64,000 nucleotides of DNA from Dipteronia dyeriana (Eukaryota > Streptophyta > Magnoliopsida > Sapindales > Sapindaceae), in NCBI GenBank assembly GCA_032871835.1, contig CM065301.1:81934069-81998068 (forward strand). Direction: 5' to 3'. Positions within the stretch are counted from its first letter, which is position 1, and each line of letters opens with the position of its first letter. Below the pieces are notes generated by a model. That model was not told the DNA's origin, did no database searches, and saw only the letters and a list, made by a program, of their open reading frames with translations. Below, piece by piece: positions 37,953 through 49,711 of the stretch. A program made the translations under genes and the position numbers.

Positions 37953-38300
37953 TGTTAATAGCCAAATTTGGCTAGGGACAAAAGGTGAATTTTTCGCTGT
38001 TCAAGCAAGGTTTACATCAGGTTTCACGCTACAAGGTATCATGGTCCCCAGGTTGAGCTGCCCTTTGATCCTACGGTAGCAAGGCGAGGTCACCCTTACC
38101 TTTTAAACATATAGCACGCATTCAGGCTCACCAAGTAAAGCTCGACGTAACCAGACCAAGCTCCTTATAGTGGGATAAGAGCCCGAAGCTAGGGCGACAT
38201 GGAAAGACCTAGGTTCCTCGAGGTCGAGGTATCTCACGACCTCCCCAAAAGAAAGCTATAACATTTACTCTTACCAAGGGACTTTCAGGACATCAAACGT
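37953..38300 (+). mobile_element. Inverted partial copy of the neighbouring gypsy LTR
   Basis: TGTTAATAGCCAAATTTGG starts here and reappears on the minus strand at 39732. Similarity continues beyond the perfect tip, for example AGGTTGAGCTGCC against AGGTCGAGCTACC and CACCAAGTAAAGCTCGACGT against CACCAAGAAAGGCTCGATGT, for roughly 300 bp at moderate identity. It joins directly to the minus-strand element's interior without an obvious target duplication. Confidence 0.6.
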
Positions 38301-38525
38301 ATCTTGTAACGCCTTTTCGCTTTGCCAAGGGATAAGTCTGACCTATCTAGGCAAGGAAGGAGGAAGCTCGCCAAGCCACAATATCACCAAAAAGGTCTAA
38401 AAGAGACCCAGAAAGGTTGGACCAAGCCCCCAATATTAATATCAGTACTGAGAGGATCGAAACCTCATAGTTCCTGTAAAAACAAAAGAAAATGTAAACC
38501 TTGTACAAAAAGGGTGTGGATACTT

Positions 38526-38546
38526 CCCACAGACGGTGCCAAAAAG
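38526..38546 (-). other. Primer-binding site of the minus-strand gypsy element
   Basis: Read on the minus strand, TTGGCACCGTCTGTGGGAAG follows the LTR end. It is close to the TGGCGCCGTCTGTGGG primer site common in plant Ty3/gypsy elements. Confidence 0.75.
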
Positions 38547-38549
38547 TGT

Positions 38550-39732
38550 TAATCGAAAATTCACCAGGGGTGAGAAATTTCAGCTACCACCCTCAAAACC
38601 ACTACCCTGGAGGTCACGGTCGGGGTCAGTACCTTCGGTACTTGGTTATACATGTATTTAAGATGAAATGATGTAGTTGATGACTAAGTATATAATGGAT
38701 GTGTAAAGGAAATGATATTGTTCATTATTGTAACCGAATCAAGGGTAGCATACAAAGTCACTCAACACTCTCTATTTCTCATGGGTACAATGGGGGTGTC
38801 AGTTTCGTGCTTGTCGACAAGTAGATAAAAATGGTGGTTATGTTCTCCTTAGAGAATTTAGGCAGTAATGGAGTTCTCTGATGGAGAAATATCAGTCTCC
38901 ATCGGTCTCTATTGGTCCTTTTTTTTGGGTTATTCTTGATGTATTTATACATAGTTCAATTAGGTTACCCTTGTTATTTCCACACCATGGATCTCTTAAT
39001 CAAATCCCTCTTTATCGGGCGAGATATTCTTGTTTGAATACCATTGACTTTGGCTCATTAACGGATTCGAGAATATATTGGAGGGAGATAAGTTTGTTTC
39101 CTTTTTGAACTCAATGACTTGATCTGCAAGTATGTAGAGGTTTAACGCACGTTGGAGGGTAAATATGATCACGTGTGCCACCATGATGAGATGCATCATG
39201 GAGGTGATCAACTATAGTGCTTGCTAACTGGAATGGCGAGGTACTTCTCTACGCCCGTCCTGACATTAGGAGCTTGATCTGACCTCTCTAGGTCCCTTAT
39301 AGAACTTTTCATGCTGTGTTGGTGCTTTCCACTGGCGACAGAGCTTTATGAGATACCTGCATGATGGAGAGGTACGATAGGATTGACCCGAAGCCCTAAA
39401 GGTATTTTTATGCAATAGAAGCTGGTAGAATGCTTCTGGGGAGGTTACGCAAGGTCTTGATCTCTGGGGATTTAAGCTTCTCATACCGGTCTCGATTCGT
39501 GTTCATGTTTTGATGCAAGGAGCCTGACTTGATCACATCGAGCCTTTCTTGGTGGCCTTGAATGCTTATGAGGTGTTCCAATGGTGTGGGCAACCTCGTC
39601 TCGTTTATGCGGGGTCTTGTGGTAGCTCGACCTGGGAACCTTGGTACCTTGGCTGCGTAGTCCTGAACTTGGACCCTTGCTTAGAAAGTGGAAAATTTAC
39701 CTTTGATCTCTAGCCAAATTTGGCTATTAACA
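38550..39732 (-). mobile_element. Ty3/gypsy 5' LTR (minus strand)
   Basis: On the minus strand it starts TGTTAATAGCC at 39732 and ends CGATTAACA at about 38550, giving a 1.18-kb LTR with TGTTAAT...ATTAACA tips, followed directly by a primer-binding site. Only about 200 bp of interior remain (38330-38525) before the inverted LTR copy, so the body of the element is missing. Confidence 0.65.
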
Positions 39733-39962
39733 GGAGGAAAAGTCTGGCTTCATACCTCGGTGGCACGGTATCCTGACGTACTGGTTTATTCCTACTGGCG
39801 TGGCGCTTGATCTATCATGTTAGCGCTTTTACTGGCACTGAGATGACACTTGATCTATCATGTTGGTACTGGTTTGGTGCTTATTCTACCTCACTGGCGC
39901 TTCCTTGGTAATGTCCTGCTTTCTAGGTTGGTAGAAGACACTACAACGACGTGTCCCGATCA
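39733..39962 (+). mobile_element. 3' end of a plus-strand gypsy LTR
   Basis: The segment ends GTGTCCCGATCA directly before a primer-binding site. The sequence CTTGATCTATCATGTTRGYRC is repeated at about 39808 and 39850. It may be the continuation of the LTR that starts at 36390. Confidence 0.5.
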
Positions 39963-39964
39963 AA

Positions 39965-39983
39965 TTGGCACCGCTTCCGGGGA
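39965..39983 (+). other. Primer-binding site of a plus-strand gypsy element
   Basis: TTGGCACCGCTTCCGGGGA resembles the TTGGCGCCGTTGCCGGGGA site widespread in plant Ty3/gypsy elements, and it follows the LTR end CCCGATCA. Confidence 0.75.
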
Positions 39984-41346
39984 GGTAGCACATTCATTGA
40001 TTGTTGATAGTTTTAGCTATTATTACAACACTCCGAGCGGACTCGTGTGTTGCGTGTGCAGAAAAGTGAATAATAATATAACTAAATAACTTATATAAAT
40101 AATATATACAATGATAGATGGAATGTAGATATGCATGAAATGTGGTTACACTAGGGAAACGACTTAACCGTGATAATCCTCCTAATTAAGTTATATACTT
40201 ACTTAATCCTTAAATGTGTAAGTATATCATAGGCTCGTACACCCTTAATTAATCTCTAATCTCTCTCGATGTCTTAGAGATAGTATCCATATATACCCGA
40301 AATCTCTCTGGAGCAATCCAGACAATATATATGAACCCATTAAGCATGTGGAATACAAATCGAGCCGTATACGCAAGCCTGGTGGTTCTAGCACTTTCTA
40401 GTCAAGCATAGTGAATGTTTATCTAAGCATTGTCAAACGCGTCTCCTTTCGGTACATGGCATCTAACCATGGATCAATTACAAAGTGATCAATTAAGCAA
40501 AGGCTTTAAGCATTCAAAACATCCATATAACTACTCAAGCGTAAAAGAAATGTCGGTGGTCTTTACTTCTACGTCAAAGATTCGGTTTAGTCAACTCCTT
40601 AGGATGACTAAACATGGGAAACAAGTTTACCTAACAACTACATGCAACAATGTGATTGTTATATCATTAAGAACATTCAATTTAGGTTAAAGGTTCATCC
40701 TCTTGATTAGGGAATTTTCCCACAATCAATTCATCACCCAATCCTGTCACATGGATGGATAATCGTGTCTTAATACAAAAACCCATTAAGAACAAGGATA
40801 TGAACCAAGGATATGAACCAAGGATATGAACCAAGGTCAATTTAGCAACTAAAAGCCTGAACTGAAACCTTTTCTACTCTTTGGGGCTAAAATCCCTATT
40901 ACTTAAAATACTCAATACATGAAATTTCAAGTCATTCATCAATCAATCAATCAACAATCATGGGTATCTAATTTCTACTCTAAATTACAACTACTCCTAA
41001 ACCCAATCATGGACACATATTGATTTCAAACAATTCATACACATACATATCATATTAAGAGTATAAAAACACATATATCAAAGAGAAAAATAAAATCTAA
41101 ATGAATTTAAGAACAATCAATACATTTATTACACAAGTGTAGGTTTACAATATCCCTAAATTGATGGAATACATTAAAGAAAACAATAAATACAAAGAAA
41201 TGAGTAAAATGAAACAAACCCTTGAAGACAAACCCTTAAAAGATGCTCAAATCCTTTCTAGCTCGGTTTTGACTCCTATTTCCTTTGTAATCTACTCTAA
41301 GATGGATAGAGGAGATGTAAAATGGTGGGGTGGAGGTGTATGGTGA

Positions 41347-41377
41347 GCTCCCATGGAGGATTTTCCTCCATGGGAGC
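41347..41377. repeat. Perfect 14-bp hairpin
   Basis: GCTCCCATGGAGGA (41347-41360), a TTT loop, then its exact complement at 41364-41377. It lies upstream on the plus strand of a probable minus-strand LTR promoter. Confidence 0.9.
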
Positions 41378-41534
41378 AAAAGATGAAAGAACAAGGAAGA
41401 AGAAAAGAAGAGACGTGAGAAGGGGAAAAGAGGGGAAGAGATGTCTTTAAGAATGAGGAGAAAAGGGGATATTTATAGTGTGGGAGGTTAGGGCAAGAGT
41501 TTTGGGTGAAAAGATAAGAATACCCCTCTAAAAA

Positions 41535-41735
41535 AGTGCGGTTCACTTCGACACATTGTACAACACATCAGGTCAATTTTATACGCGTACTGCACTTAAA
41601 GCTTTCTATAATTTCCTCTGCCATCTCACGCGGTATGAAGTGTTGTTCACTTCGACGCCGCGTACCGCACTGATTTCTGCTGCTCTCTTGTACGGTATGA
41701 AGTGCGGTTCACTTCAACACGGTGTACCTTACTTC
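41535..41735. repeat. Imperfect repeats with GTTCACTTCGAC blocks
   Basis: The block GAAGTGYKGTTCACTTCRAC followed by a GCGTACCGCACT-like tail occurs at about 41541, 41644 and 41707. The last two are 63 bp apart. Plant gypsy LTRs often carry such units. Confidence 0.6.
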
Positions 41736-41899
41736 TATAAATCTGCTCTTTGACCTCCAAAACAATTTAATTAAGCTCAAATACCTTATATAGGGAACAT
41801 GTACCTATACAAGGCTTACAAGGCTTACAAACATATAAATTACCAAAATATACTCGAAAACAAGAACACAAGCTAGAAAATGATGACCTTAAAAGGTAT

Positions 41900-42531
41900 A
41901 TAAATCGCCCTGATTACCAGTTTACGGAGAATGACAATGGTACACTGGTCTAAGCTTCTCTAGGGGAGATGGGGTTACAAGGTTTTGGTTCCTACTCGAG
42001 GAACTAGTCGTTCTCTAGGAGTAAGTACCACACCGTGTGAATCTCGATGAGGGAGACCAGTTGTTCTATAGTAGCAATCATGCACGTTTCTCTCTATTCT
42101 CATTTTATAAATCCAACTGCTTACCCTCTGTGAGTTGGGTTATTTATAGGGCACTATACATGTGGTTTGTGAGGGGGCTTTTCCTCTTAGGGCAGCCACT
42201 GGAGTGATTCTCACCGTTCCTTTGTTTAGGCTCCGCTTTTCCATGCATCATGGATGGCTAGGATGGGTTTAGCTAGACCCTAGGGCTGACCTGACAGTCA
42301 CTTCAACTGGCGGGAGGTCTCGGATTTGGCATGGGACATGTTTGTGATATCCTCACCGTTGGTCCGTTGGAGCACGGTTCTTCCACTCGCCTTGGATGGT
42401 AAGGATGGCCCCACGAAAGCTCTAGTACCTATGTGGGTGCCACGTAGGTGCACACGTGGCATTTTCCTCGGTTCTGGATGGCTAGGGATGTATGAGCTGG
42501 CCTTAAGAGTCACTTTCACAGTTAGGGTCTA
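41900..42531 (-). mobile_element. Probable LTR fragment (minus strand)
   Basis: On the minus strand TGTTAGACCCTAACTGTG begins at 42531 and a TATA-like CTATAAATAACCC lies at about 42157-42145. The other end is not clear and no coding region follows. Confidence 0.4.
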
Positions 42532-43349
42532 ACAGAGGACAATTATAGCGTCTGTTATGCTACCACTGTCAGGTGCTTCTTTCCTAGGTTTTCCTCTTTC
42601 TGGTTAGGCTCTTTTTGTATCCTTTTTGTCTGTTGGAACTCAGATTCTCTCTTTGGTTATGCTTGGATTTGACCTTGCCTTGGGCTGAATTAGACTATTG
42701 TTGGATCAAGAAAATCGATCGACATGGCACGTTGGTGGCCAGCCATTCCCTTATTTCCTTTTTCACTGATATCTAGGAGCAATTAATGCCTTCCCTGCTT
42801 CATGTCCTTTACCGAATCCCTTCCCATTTGAGTTGGTCTCTTAACTTTAGGGCTGACGTTAGCTATTCGTCACGAGTGTTCTTAAAATCATAGGCGGGGA
42901 TTCCAGAGTATTCTCAAACGGTCAATGACTCCCTTTTGTGCCTGTCTATCCTTGATGACCTAGCTATCTCGGGGAAGACCCCCCCTTGTTCTAAATGGAA
43001 ACTGTGGCATACCCATACTGTTAAAGGTGCTGATCAGGCCGGGCCGGGGTTTTATGTTATGTGACGTTTGGTTCTGAGTAGACGAGGGAACTAGTTGAAC
43101 AAGAAGCTTTCTCAGTCCCTATTCGTTTGGTAATGTCGGGGCGAGGTGCTCCTTTGATTTCTTACTTGACCATTTTTTTTTTGTTTACAGTAGTCCCTAT
43201 TGCCTTGAACATTGAGGGTCTTTTTGAAGCGTTAGAGACGGGGTATAGAGATCAATTGAAGGACCTTCCCTGGTTCATCCTCCTATCCAACCATGCTTCC
43301 TCTTTGCTGTGGTATCGAGAACTTGGAAGGGTTTGTAATAAATGCTTCA
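42532..43349. other. No recognised gene
   Basis: The sequence is more GC-balanced than its surroundings and probably repeat-derived. An 88-codon frame at 43127-43393 has no recognised motif and runs across the break of the copia element. Confidence 0.35.
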
Positions 43350-44530
43350 GTAAATGTCACGTAATGGATTTCCTAGAATTCTTGTCTGATTGAAAATCAG
43401 AATCCACTTATCCTAACGGGATCAAATCTTATCTGAAATACACTAGCATATAATTTTTCATTCTCCGAAGATACTTGAGAATAGTCTTGACAACAACCCA
43501 ATAATCCAATCCTGGGTTGGACTGGTATCTGCTGACTACTCCCACTTTATAGCAGATGTCCAGTCTCGCGTATAACATAGCATACATGAGACTACCTACT
43601 GTCGATGCATAAGGTACATGTCTCATATCCTCAACTTCTTGAGGTGTCTTAGGATACTGTTCCTTAGACAAGTGAACTCCATGTCTGGAAGGTAAATTTC
43701 CTTTCTTGGAGTTCTGCATCGAAAATCACATAAGAATCTTATCGATATATGATGCATGAGACAGTACTATGAGTTTGTTCTTACGATCCCTTATAAGTTG
43801 TATCTCTAGAGCATAACTCGTCTCTCCCAAATCTTTCATTTGGAATTGGCTAGCCAACCAACCCTTTACATCAAACAACACTCCCACATCATTCCCAGTG
43901 AGTAGGATATCATCGACGTATAGAAACAAGAAAACTACTTTCTTGTCAATGATGCGCGTGTAGACACAAGGCTCATCGATATTTTGCTCGAAGCCATAGA
44001 TTTTGATCATATCATCAAACCTAATGTTTCAAGATCTAGATGCTTGCTGAAGTCTATAAATAAGCCTTTGTAGCTTGCAAACCTTTTTCTCTTGATCTGG
44101 AGACATAAATCCCTCTGGTTGCATCATATAGATGCTCTCGCTAAAATTATCATTCAAGAATGCAGTATTGACGTCCATCTGCCAAATTTCATAATCAAAA
44201 TAGGCAGCAATAGATAAGAGAATCCTAATATACTTAAACATGGCTACTAGTGAGAAGGTCTATTCATGATCGACCCCCTCTTTCTGGGTATAACCTCTGG
44301 CTATTAGCCTTGCTTTGAAGGTCTCTACCTTCCCATCTACTCCTCTCTTTCTCTTGTAGATCCACTTACTACCTATAGGTTTTATCACATCCGGTAAGTC
44401 TATAAGATCCCACACTGAGTTAGAGTACATGGACTCCATCTTGAGAATCATGGCTTTAAGCCATTCCTCTTTATCAAGATCTTCCATTGCATTCTTTAAT
44501 GTCACTGGATCATCCACACTATCAGTAGAG
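43350..44530 (-). pseudogene. Ty1/copia reverse transcriptase and start of RNase H, decayed
   Basis: The reverse transcriptase is read in four minus-strand frames with stops between them. IGSKWIYKRKRGVDGKVETF and ARLIARGYTQKEGVDHE lie at about 44390-44260. EIWQMDVNTAFLND is at about 44185. CVYTR and the catalytic LFLYVDDILLTGND are at about 43965-43885. GSLMYAMLYARLDICY is at about 43590-43545, then DSDFQSDKNSRKS, where RNase H starts and similarity stops near 43350. The element is truncated there and has no 3' LTR. The function would be copying element RNA into DNA. Confidence 0.9.
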
Positions 44531-44698
44531 ACAACACCTTGTCTCTCACCTATACCTAAATAACGATTAGGTTACTACGTCTAGGTAGTAGTGTATCCGA
44601 ATCGGGAACCATCTAACTCTCAGATGTTTATAGATCAATAACTCTTGTTGATGAAACACTTGTTGATGAAACACTAGTCTTAGTAGGCTCCAACTCAT

Positions 44699-46062
44699 TC
44701 AATACAATATTATAAAGAGGTTTATGGTCATTAATATAATTGTCCTCAAAAAACGTTGAATTTTTCGATACAAATACTTTGTTATCTTCATACTATAGAA
44801 GTGTCCACCTCTGGTCTCCTTGGAGTATCCTACAAATAGACAAACCACAGACTTGGAGTCTAGCTTTCCACTTATGTTCTTCAGCACGTGTGCTAGACAC
44901 CTTCATACGCAGAAATGTCAAAAACTAGCTTAAAGACCATTCCACAACTATAAGGGAGTCTTAGAAACATATTTGGATGACACTACATTCAAAATGTATA
45001 CTGCTGTTTGTAACGCATATCCCTAGAAGGAATTTGGTAATGATGAGAAACTAATCATAGATCTCACCATTTCCATCAGGGATCTATTTCTCCTCTCCGC
45101 TACACCATTTTGCTAAGGTGTACTGGTAGCTATGAGTTGGGAAACTATCCCATGCTCGACCATGAATTCTTCAAACTCTTGGTCAAAGTACTCACCACCA
45201 TGATCTGATCGTAGTGACTTGATAGTCCTACCTAATTGATTCTCAGCTTCAGCTCATAATTCTTTGAACTTTTCAAATATTTTTTACTTTCGTTGCATCA
45301 GGTAGACATATCAATATCTTGAGTAGTCATCTATAAAAGTGACATAATACTTATAGCCGCCCCGAGCTCTAACATTCATCGGTCTGTTAACGTATGTATG
45401 TATGAGCTCCATTGGCTCTATAGTTCTAAACCCCTTTTCAGTAAAATGCCTCTTAGTTATCTTCCATTCTAACAAGATTCGCAGACAAGTAAGGTGTCAA
45501 CCTTTAACTCACCTAAAGGATTGCTTTTTACTAGTCTGTCTTTCCGGCCAACGCTAATATGACCAAACTTTAGATGCCAGAGATACGTTTCATTATCTGG
45601 AGAAATCTTATGTTGTGTATTTTTTGATTTTTTAACCTTAAACATTTTGACGTTGAGCAATATAGTATGTATTAACGGTCTTAACACGCACACATTGTTT
45701 TTATTAATTACTAAACAAATATTTAGATCCTTCTTTCCAATACTAACAGACTTATTATTAAAATAAATAGAATATTTTTGTTCTAACAACTTAGAAACAG
45801 AAATCAAATTCAGTGTTAATCTAGGAATACAAAAAACATTGTTCAATAATAAAAAACTATTACAAAAATACAATCTTATTGCTCCCACTGCTTTGGCTGA
45901 CATGACATCTCTCGATCCCACACGCATTGAGAATGCTCCCCCCTCTAACTGTGTCAAAGAATCAGTCTATTTCAAAGAAGAACAAACATGGTTAGTGGTC
46001 CCCGAATCAACTATCCAGAGTGAAGAATCATCTTCCTCTAAACATGACTCAAGAACAAGTAA
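44699..46062 (-). pseudogene. Ty1/copia protease, GAG-pre-integrase and integrase, decayed
   Basis: The protease motif WIVDSGTTNHVC lies at about 46020-45985. The GAG-pre-integrase block YLWHLKFGHISVGRKDRLVK and VCESC lie at about 45590-45470. Integrase core fragments follow: RSDHGGEYFDQEFEEF at about 45215-45165 and QNGVAERRNRSLMEM at about 45110-45065. The C-terminal block KSVVCLFVGYSKETRGGHFY is at about 44850-44790. Stops and frame changes are frequent. This order (protease, integrase, then RT) defines the copia superfamily. Confidence 0.88.
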
Positions 46063-46068
46063 ATCAAA

Positions 46069-46802
46069 TTAACCTTTCTTGGACTTTTTCTTGCTTTGAG
46101 CTTTCTTGGGTTTGGTCTTACCTTTCGCCTTCCCAACAGACCTCTTCCTCTTTTTACTATTGGAAGAAGATGGTTCAATAACATTTTCCTTACTGGTCTT
46201 TCCCTTGCAGTCCTTAGTCAAGAACTCAAATGTAGTGAGCTCATTGAGAAACTGTGTGAGACTGAATCTTAACTTGTTCTTCCCGTAGTTGCTTTTAAAC
46301 TGGTCGAAACTCTTCGGAAGAGTCATAAGTATGATGCTTACTTGACTAGGTTCATAAATGGCTCCACCATTGACTTTTGTCATGTTGAAATAGGACATCA
46401 TACTCAAGACATATTTCCGAACTGATGTTTCTTCCTTTATACGAGCGAGCATAGCGAACGAACAACTTCGTGTAACTTTTGCTCAGAGGGCTGCCCGAAC
46501 ATAGCTTGCAATGACTCCATGATATTGAATGCAAAAGTCATTGCTTCATGCTTTATGACAAGCACGTCTGTCATAGAAGCCAACGGATATGTTCAGACAT
46601 TCTCATCATATGAGACCTATCTCTCGTATGCCTTACGAGCAGTTCGTGCTGCATTGGCAGCAGGTGTTGGAGGACATTCCTCCGTAAGTACAAACTGGAG
46701 GTCTTTGGTGACCAATATTGCATTAATATATAGTTTCCACTTAGTGTAGTTATCATCAATTAATTTGTCGTTTGATGGAATTTGTAGTAATGCAGAAGAC
46801 AT
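46069..46802 (-). pseudogene. Ty1/copia gag, decayed
   Basis: The minus-strand frame opens MSSALLQIPSNDKLIDDNYT then WKLYINAILVTKDLQFVLTE at 46802, breaks near 46615, and resumes as EETSVRKYVLSMMSYFNMTK and ILMTLPKSFDQFKSNY down to a Lys-rich tail (KKAQSKKKSKKG). This is the UBN2-type capsid protein of plant copia elements. The CCHC knuckle usually next is not intact. Confidence 0.85.
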
Positions 46803-47730
46803 AATTGCTGAAATTTATAAAACATTCATTCAGTCATTTATTTAAATCAAGTGCGAGTGCTTTGACATAAATTTAAACATGATACATGGACATGTTTAAA
46901 GAACTAAAACTACCATAAAACTAGTTACTATACCACGACAATCCAACATACCACAAAGAAATGCCACCCTAGGGTCAGTCAAGTCTTTACATGTTAGACC
47001 GAGACATTCTCAACCAAAATGATATTCTAGAATAACTCTAATTCCATGTCATTCAAACATCGTTTATCCAATCAGGATTTTAATTAATAAAACTTAATCA
47101 AAACCTTCGTGAGTGTAACCCACCATTTCAGATCTCATGAGCTTAACTCGAGAATTGTCGTCTTAGGGTCGGTCAATCATGAATTACCCTAAAAAATCCT
47201 ATCGTCAACCTTGATATTGACCTTTGTGGAAACCCTCCTTAGGGAGGACGAGATCATAGCCGTCATGAGGCTCCACTTGGATCTCACAGTGTTGAACTAA
47301 TGATGGAGACTACGAGATATATATATCATATATCCTTCTCCCACTTAGTTTCGCAAAACAATGTGCGCTGGTGTGCGCAGGTATTCTCGGGAACCAACTC
47401 ATCACATGCCCGTGCAGTCACCTGTGCACCTACCCGTACAGCGACCTGTTTGTCGACTGCTACAGTGACTCTGCAAAGGTTGCTCTTCGTGTTTTTCCAA
47501 GTTTTCGTTTACAAGTTACAATCATTTTTATTTACAATACAATAATAGTAAAAAATTAAATAAAAATTATACAACTCATAAACCCTAAATCCACAGTACC
47601 ATAAGAAATTATGATCAACCATGTTTAAATTAAACAATTTAATTATAAACATTCATACAGTCATATAGATGGTGCCTACACATTCATATATACAGGAGCA
47701 TTGAAAGCAATTTCTTGTTCCAAAAACAAG
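46803..47730 (-). other. Copia leader between primer site and gag
   Basis: This untranslated stretch of the minus-strand copia element has no conserved frame. Confidence 0.5.
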
Positions 47731-47743
47731 ACCCTGATACCAA
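47731..47743 (-). other. Copia primer-binding site
   Basis: On the minus strand TTGGTATCAGGGTC follows the LTR. The standard site, complementary to initiator tRNA-Met, is TGGTATCAGAGC, so it has decayed slightly. Confidence 0.75.
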
Positions 47744-47744
47744 T

Positions 47745-49711
47745 TGTTTGATCCACGTTGGAAATCAGTTTTTTTTTTTTTTTATACAGATCATAATTGA
47801 TCTGAAACCAGTGAACTTGGAATCGTAGTTATTTTCGGAACTAATATATACAATATGTAAACATAGGAACTTGAAATCAATATATTCAGAAAAAGATTTT
47901 AGAACCTTACCAATATTTGGAGGCTCCTTCACTTTACAATATAATCATGTCTGAACCACTCGATCTTCCTCGCTATATCCCGAGACAAATAACTGTATGT
48001 AGGCATATCACGGTCTCAGAAACTAGAATGAAAGATGTAGGGAAAAGACTTGAAGAAACTCTTTCATTGATATCAATGCACAACACTTGCACACAAAATA
48101 TATTTACTGTGCAACACTTGCACTTTATCACGCACATATACGTCTGACGCACACACTGCACTGATTTTTTTTTCTCTTTTTTCAACACACGCACACTTTC
48201 ACAACCGAGCAAGCACTAATGCCAAATTCAATACTTTGTTGCATAATGCATTGTATATTTGTGTTTGTGTGACATATGACGGTTTTTTTAAAAATAATAT
48301 ATATCACATATATCTTTTATTTAACCTTTAAAAAACTAATAATATCATTATTTGATTTTTAAAGTCTTTTAAATATAAAATATCTCACACCTTTTATTTA
48401 AAAAATAATTAAATATTCATTTTTAATTTAAACATTTTAAATTCAAGTTCAAATATTTAATTTAATAAAATAAAATAATAATATTATCTTATTCTATTTT
48501 AAATCAAATATCAACTAACACCTTTCATTTAGTGATTAATAACATAATTAAATAATCTTATTATTTAATTTATTTAATCATCATTATTCATTAATTAAAT
48601 AATCTCATTATTCAATTGATTTCTGAATAAATACGCGTCACTTTCGTAACACATTTAATTGGACAATCCAATTAATTAACCATGACCCTTGTTACCTAAA
48701 TCGGTCGGGCTAACAAGGGGACCTAATGGATCCGTAGTATTTTGAGCTCCAATAATCTTCAGAATCATTAATTAAACTCTTTAATTAATATTATTTGATT
48801 ATTAATTCCGGTATTATTCCACTAAAAACCCAAAGCTGCATTCTCTCAACTGTAGACGCTTACCGAACTCGTTGTCCATCGATGTAGCTATTACACATGG
48901 TGTGATCCTCCACAGTAGTCCATAATTAGAGTTGAGTCATAATGTTCGTTATACCCCTCCAATTACATATACCCTTTAAGTACCATTCATTTTCTAATGA
49001 ATAATAAGTCCTATTTTCTCATGGAATTAGGAGAGCGCTCATATTGTTCAATCCTGGAATCAACCCTTAAAGGAACTATCATCTACTTCTCATAAGAAGG
49101 AGTGGATTTCAATAATGTGTACAAACCTTCCTAGCTACAAGCCAAACTGTAATCCCAACATACGAAGCATATTCATTAAGAATTGCATCTGACCTCACTC
49201 ATGGTATATCAAAGACCACGATATAACCTGAAAGAGTCCGATAAGACACTTATGATTAAGATCACATACATATAGCCATCATTAGTTGATATATATATAT
49301 ATATATATATATGAATCTCATCAGTAAACGGATCTTCGTGAGAGATTCATATAGATCATGACCCAATCCTATATGATCACATCATATACGATGCCTCCAT
49401 TCACATATCTTATATGAATGATTCAGGATAGAATCACCGTACAATACGGAATGGACCGTAACTATAGATTAACCGTAAATAAAGTACCCATCTTTATTTG
49501 CTATCTATGGACTATTTAGATTACACGTCTCTTACTGTATCCAACAGTATATGACACTCATATACACAATTTGAGAATATATCTGATAATCTAGGATGTT
49601 AATATACACAAGTTATAAAATAAACAACACAACAAGAATGAATTGACTTTTCTTTTTATTTATTTCATAAATCCATTTATAAGTTACATGTTTAGGGCAT
49701 AAACCCCAACA
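47745..49711 (-). mobile_element. Ty1/copia 5' LTR
   Basis: On the minus strand it starts TGTTGGGGTTTATGCCCTAA at 49711, a start common to many plant copia LTRs, and ends near ...CAAACA at 47745 against the primer site. It is about 1.97 kb and contains a (TA)n run at 49289-49312. The 3' LTR is absent, so the insertion cannot be dated. Confidence 0.8.

Larger units (their letters stand above)
39984..41899. other. Repetitive gypsy-type debris, no coding region
   Basis: After the primer site there is no gag frame. A minus-strand TATA-like CACTATAAATATCCCC at about 41465-41482 suggests a second LTR read leftwards. A 13-bp repeat (CCAAGGATATGAA, 40792-40836), a hairpin and a repeat with GTTCACTTCGAC blocks are listed separately or noted here. 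Confidence 0.4.

Noticed and set aside
37953..39732. A long-TIR DNA transposon
   Set aside because: No matching 8-10 bp duplications flank it, and a gypsy primer site sits directly against the inner end of the right arm, which fits LTRs better.
43127..43393. A membrane-type protein of 88 codons
   Set aside because: It spans the broken end of the copia element and has no family resemblance; its hydrophobic stretch comes from a T-run.
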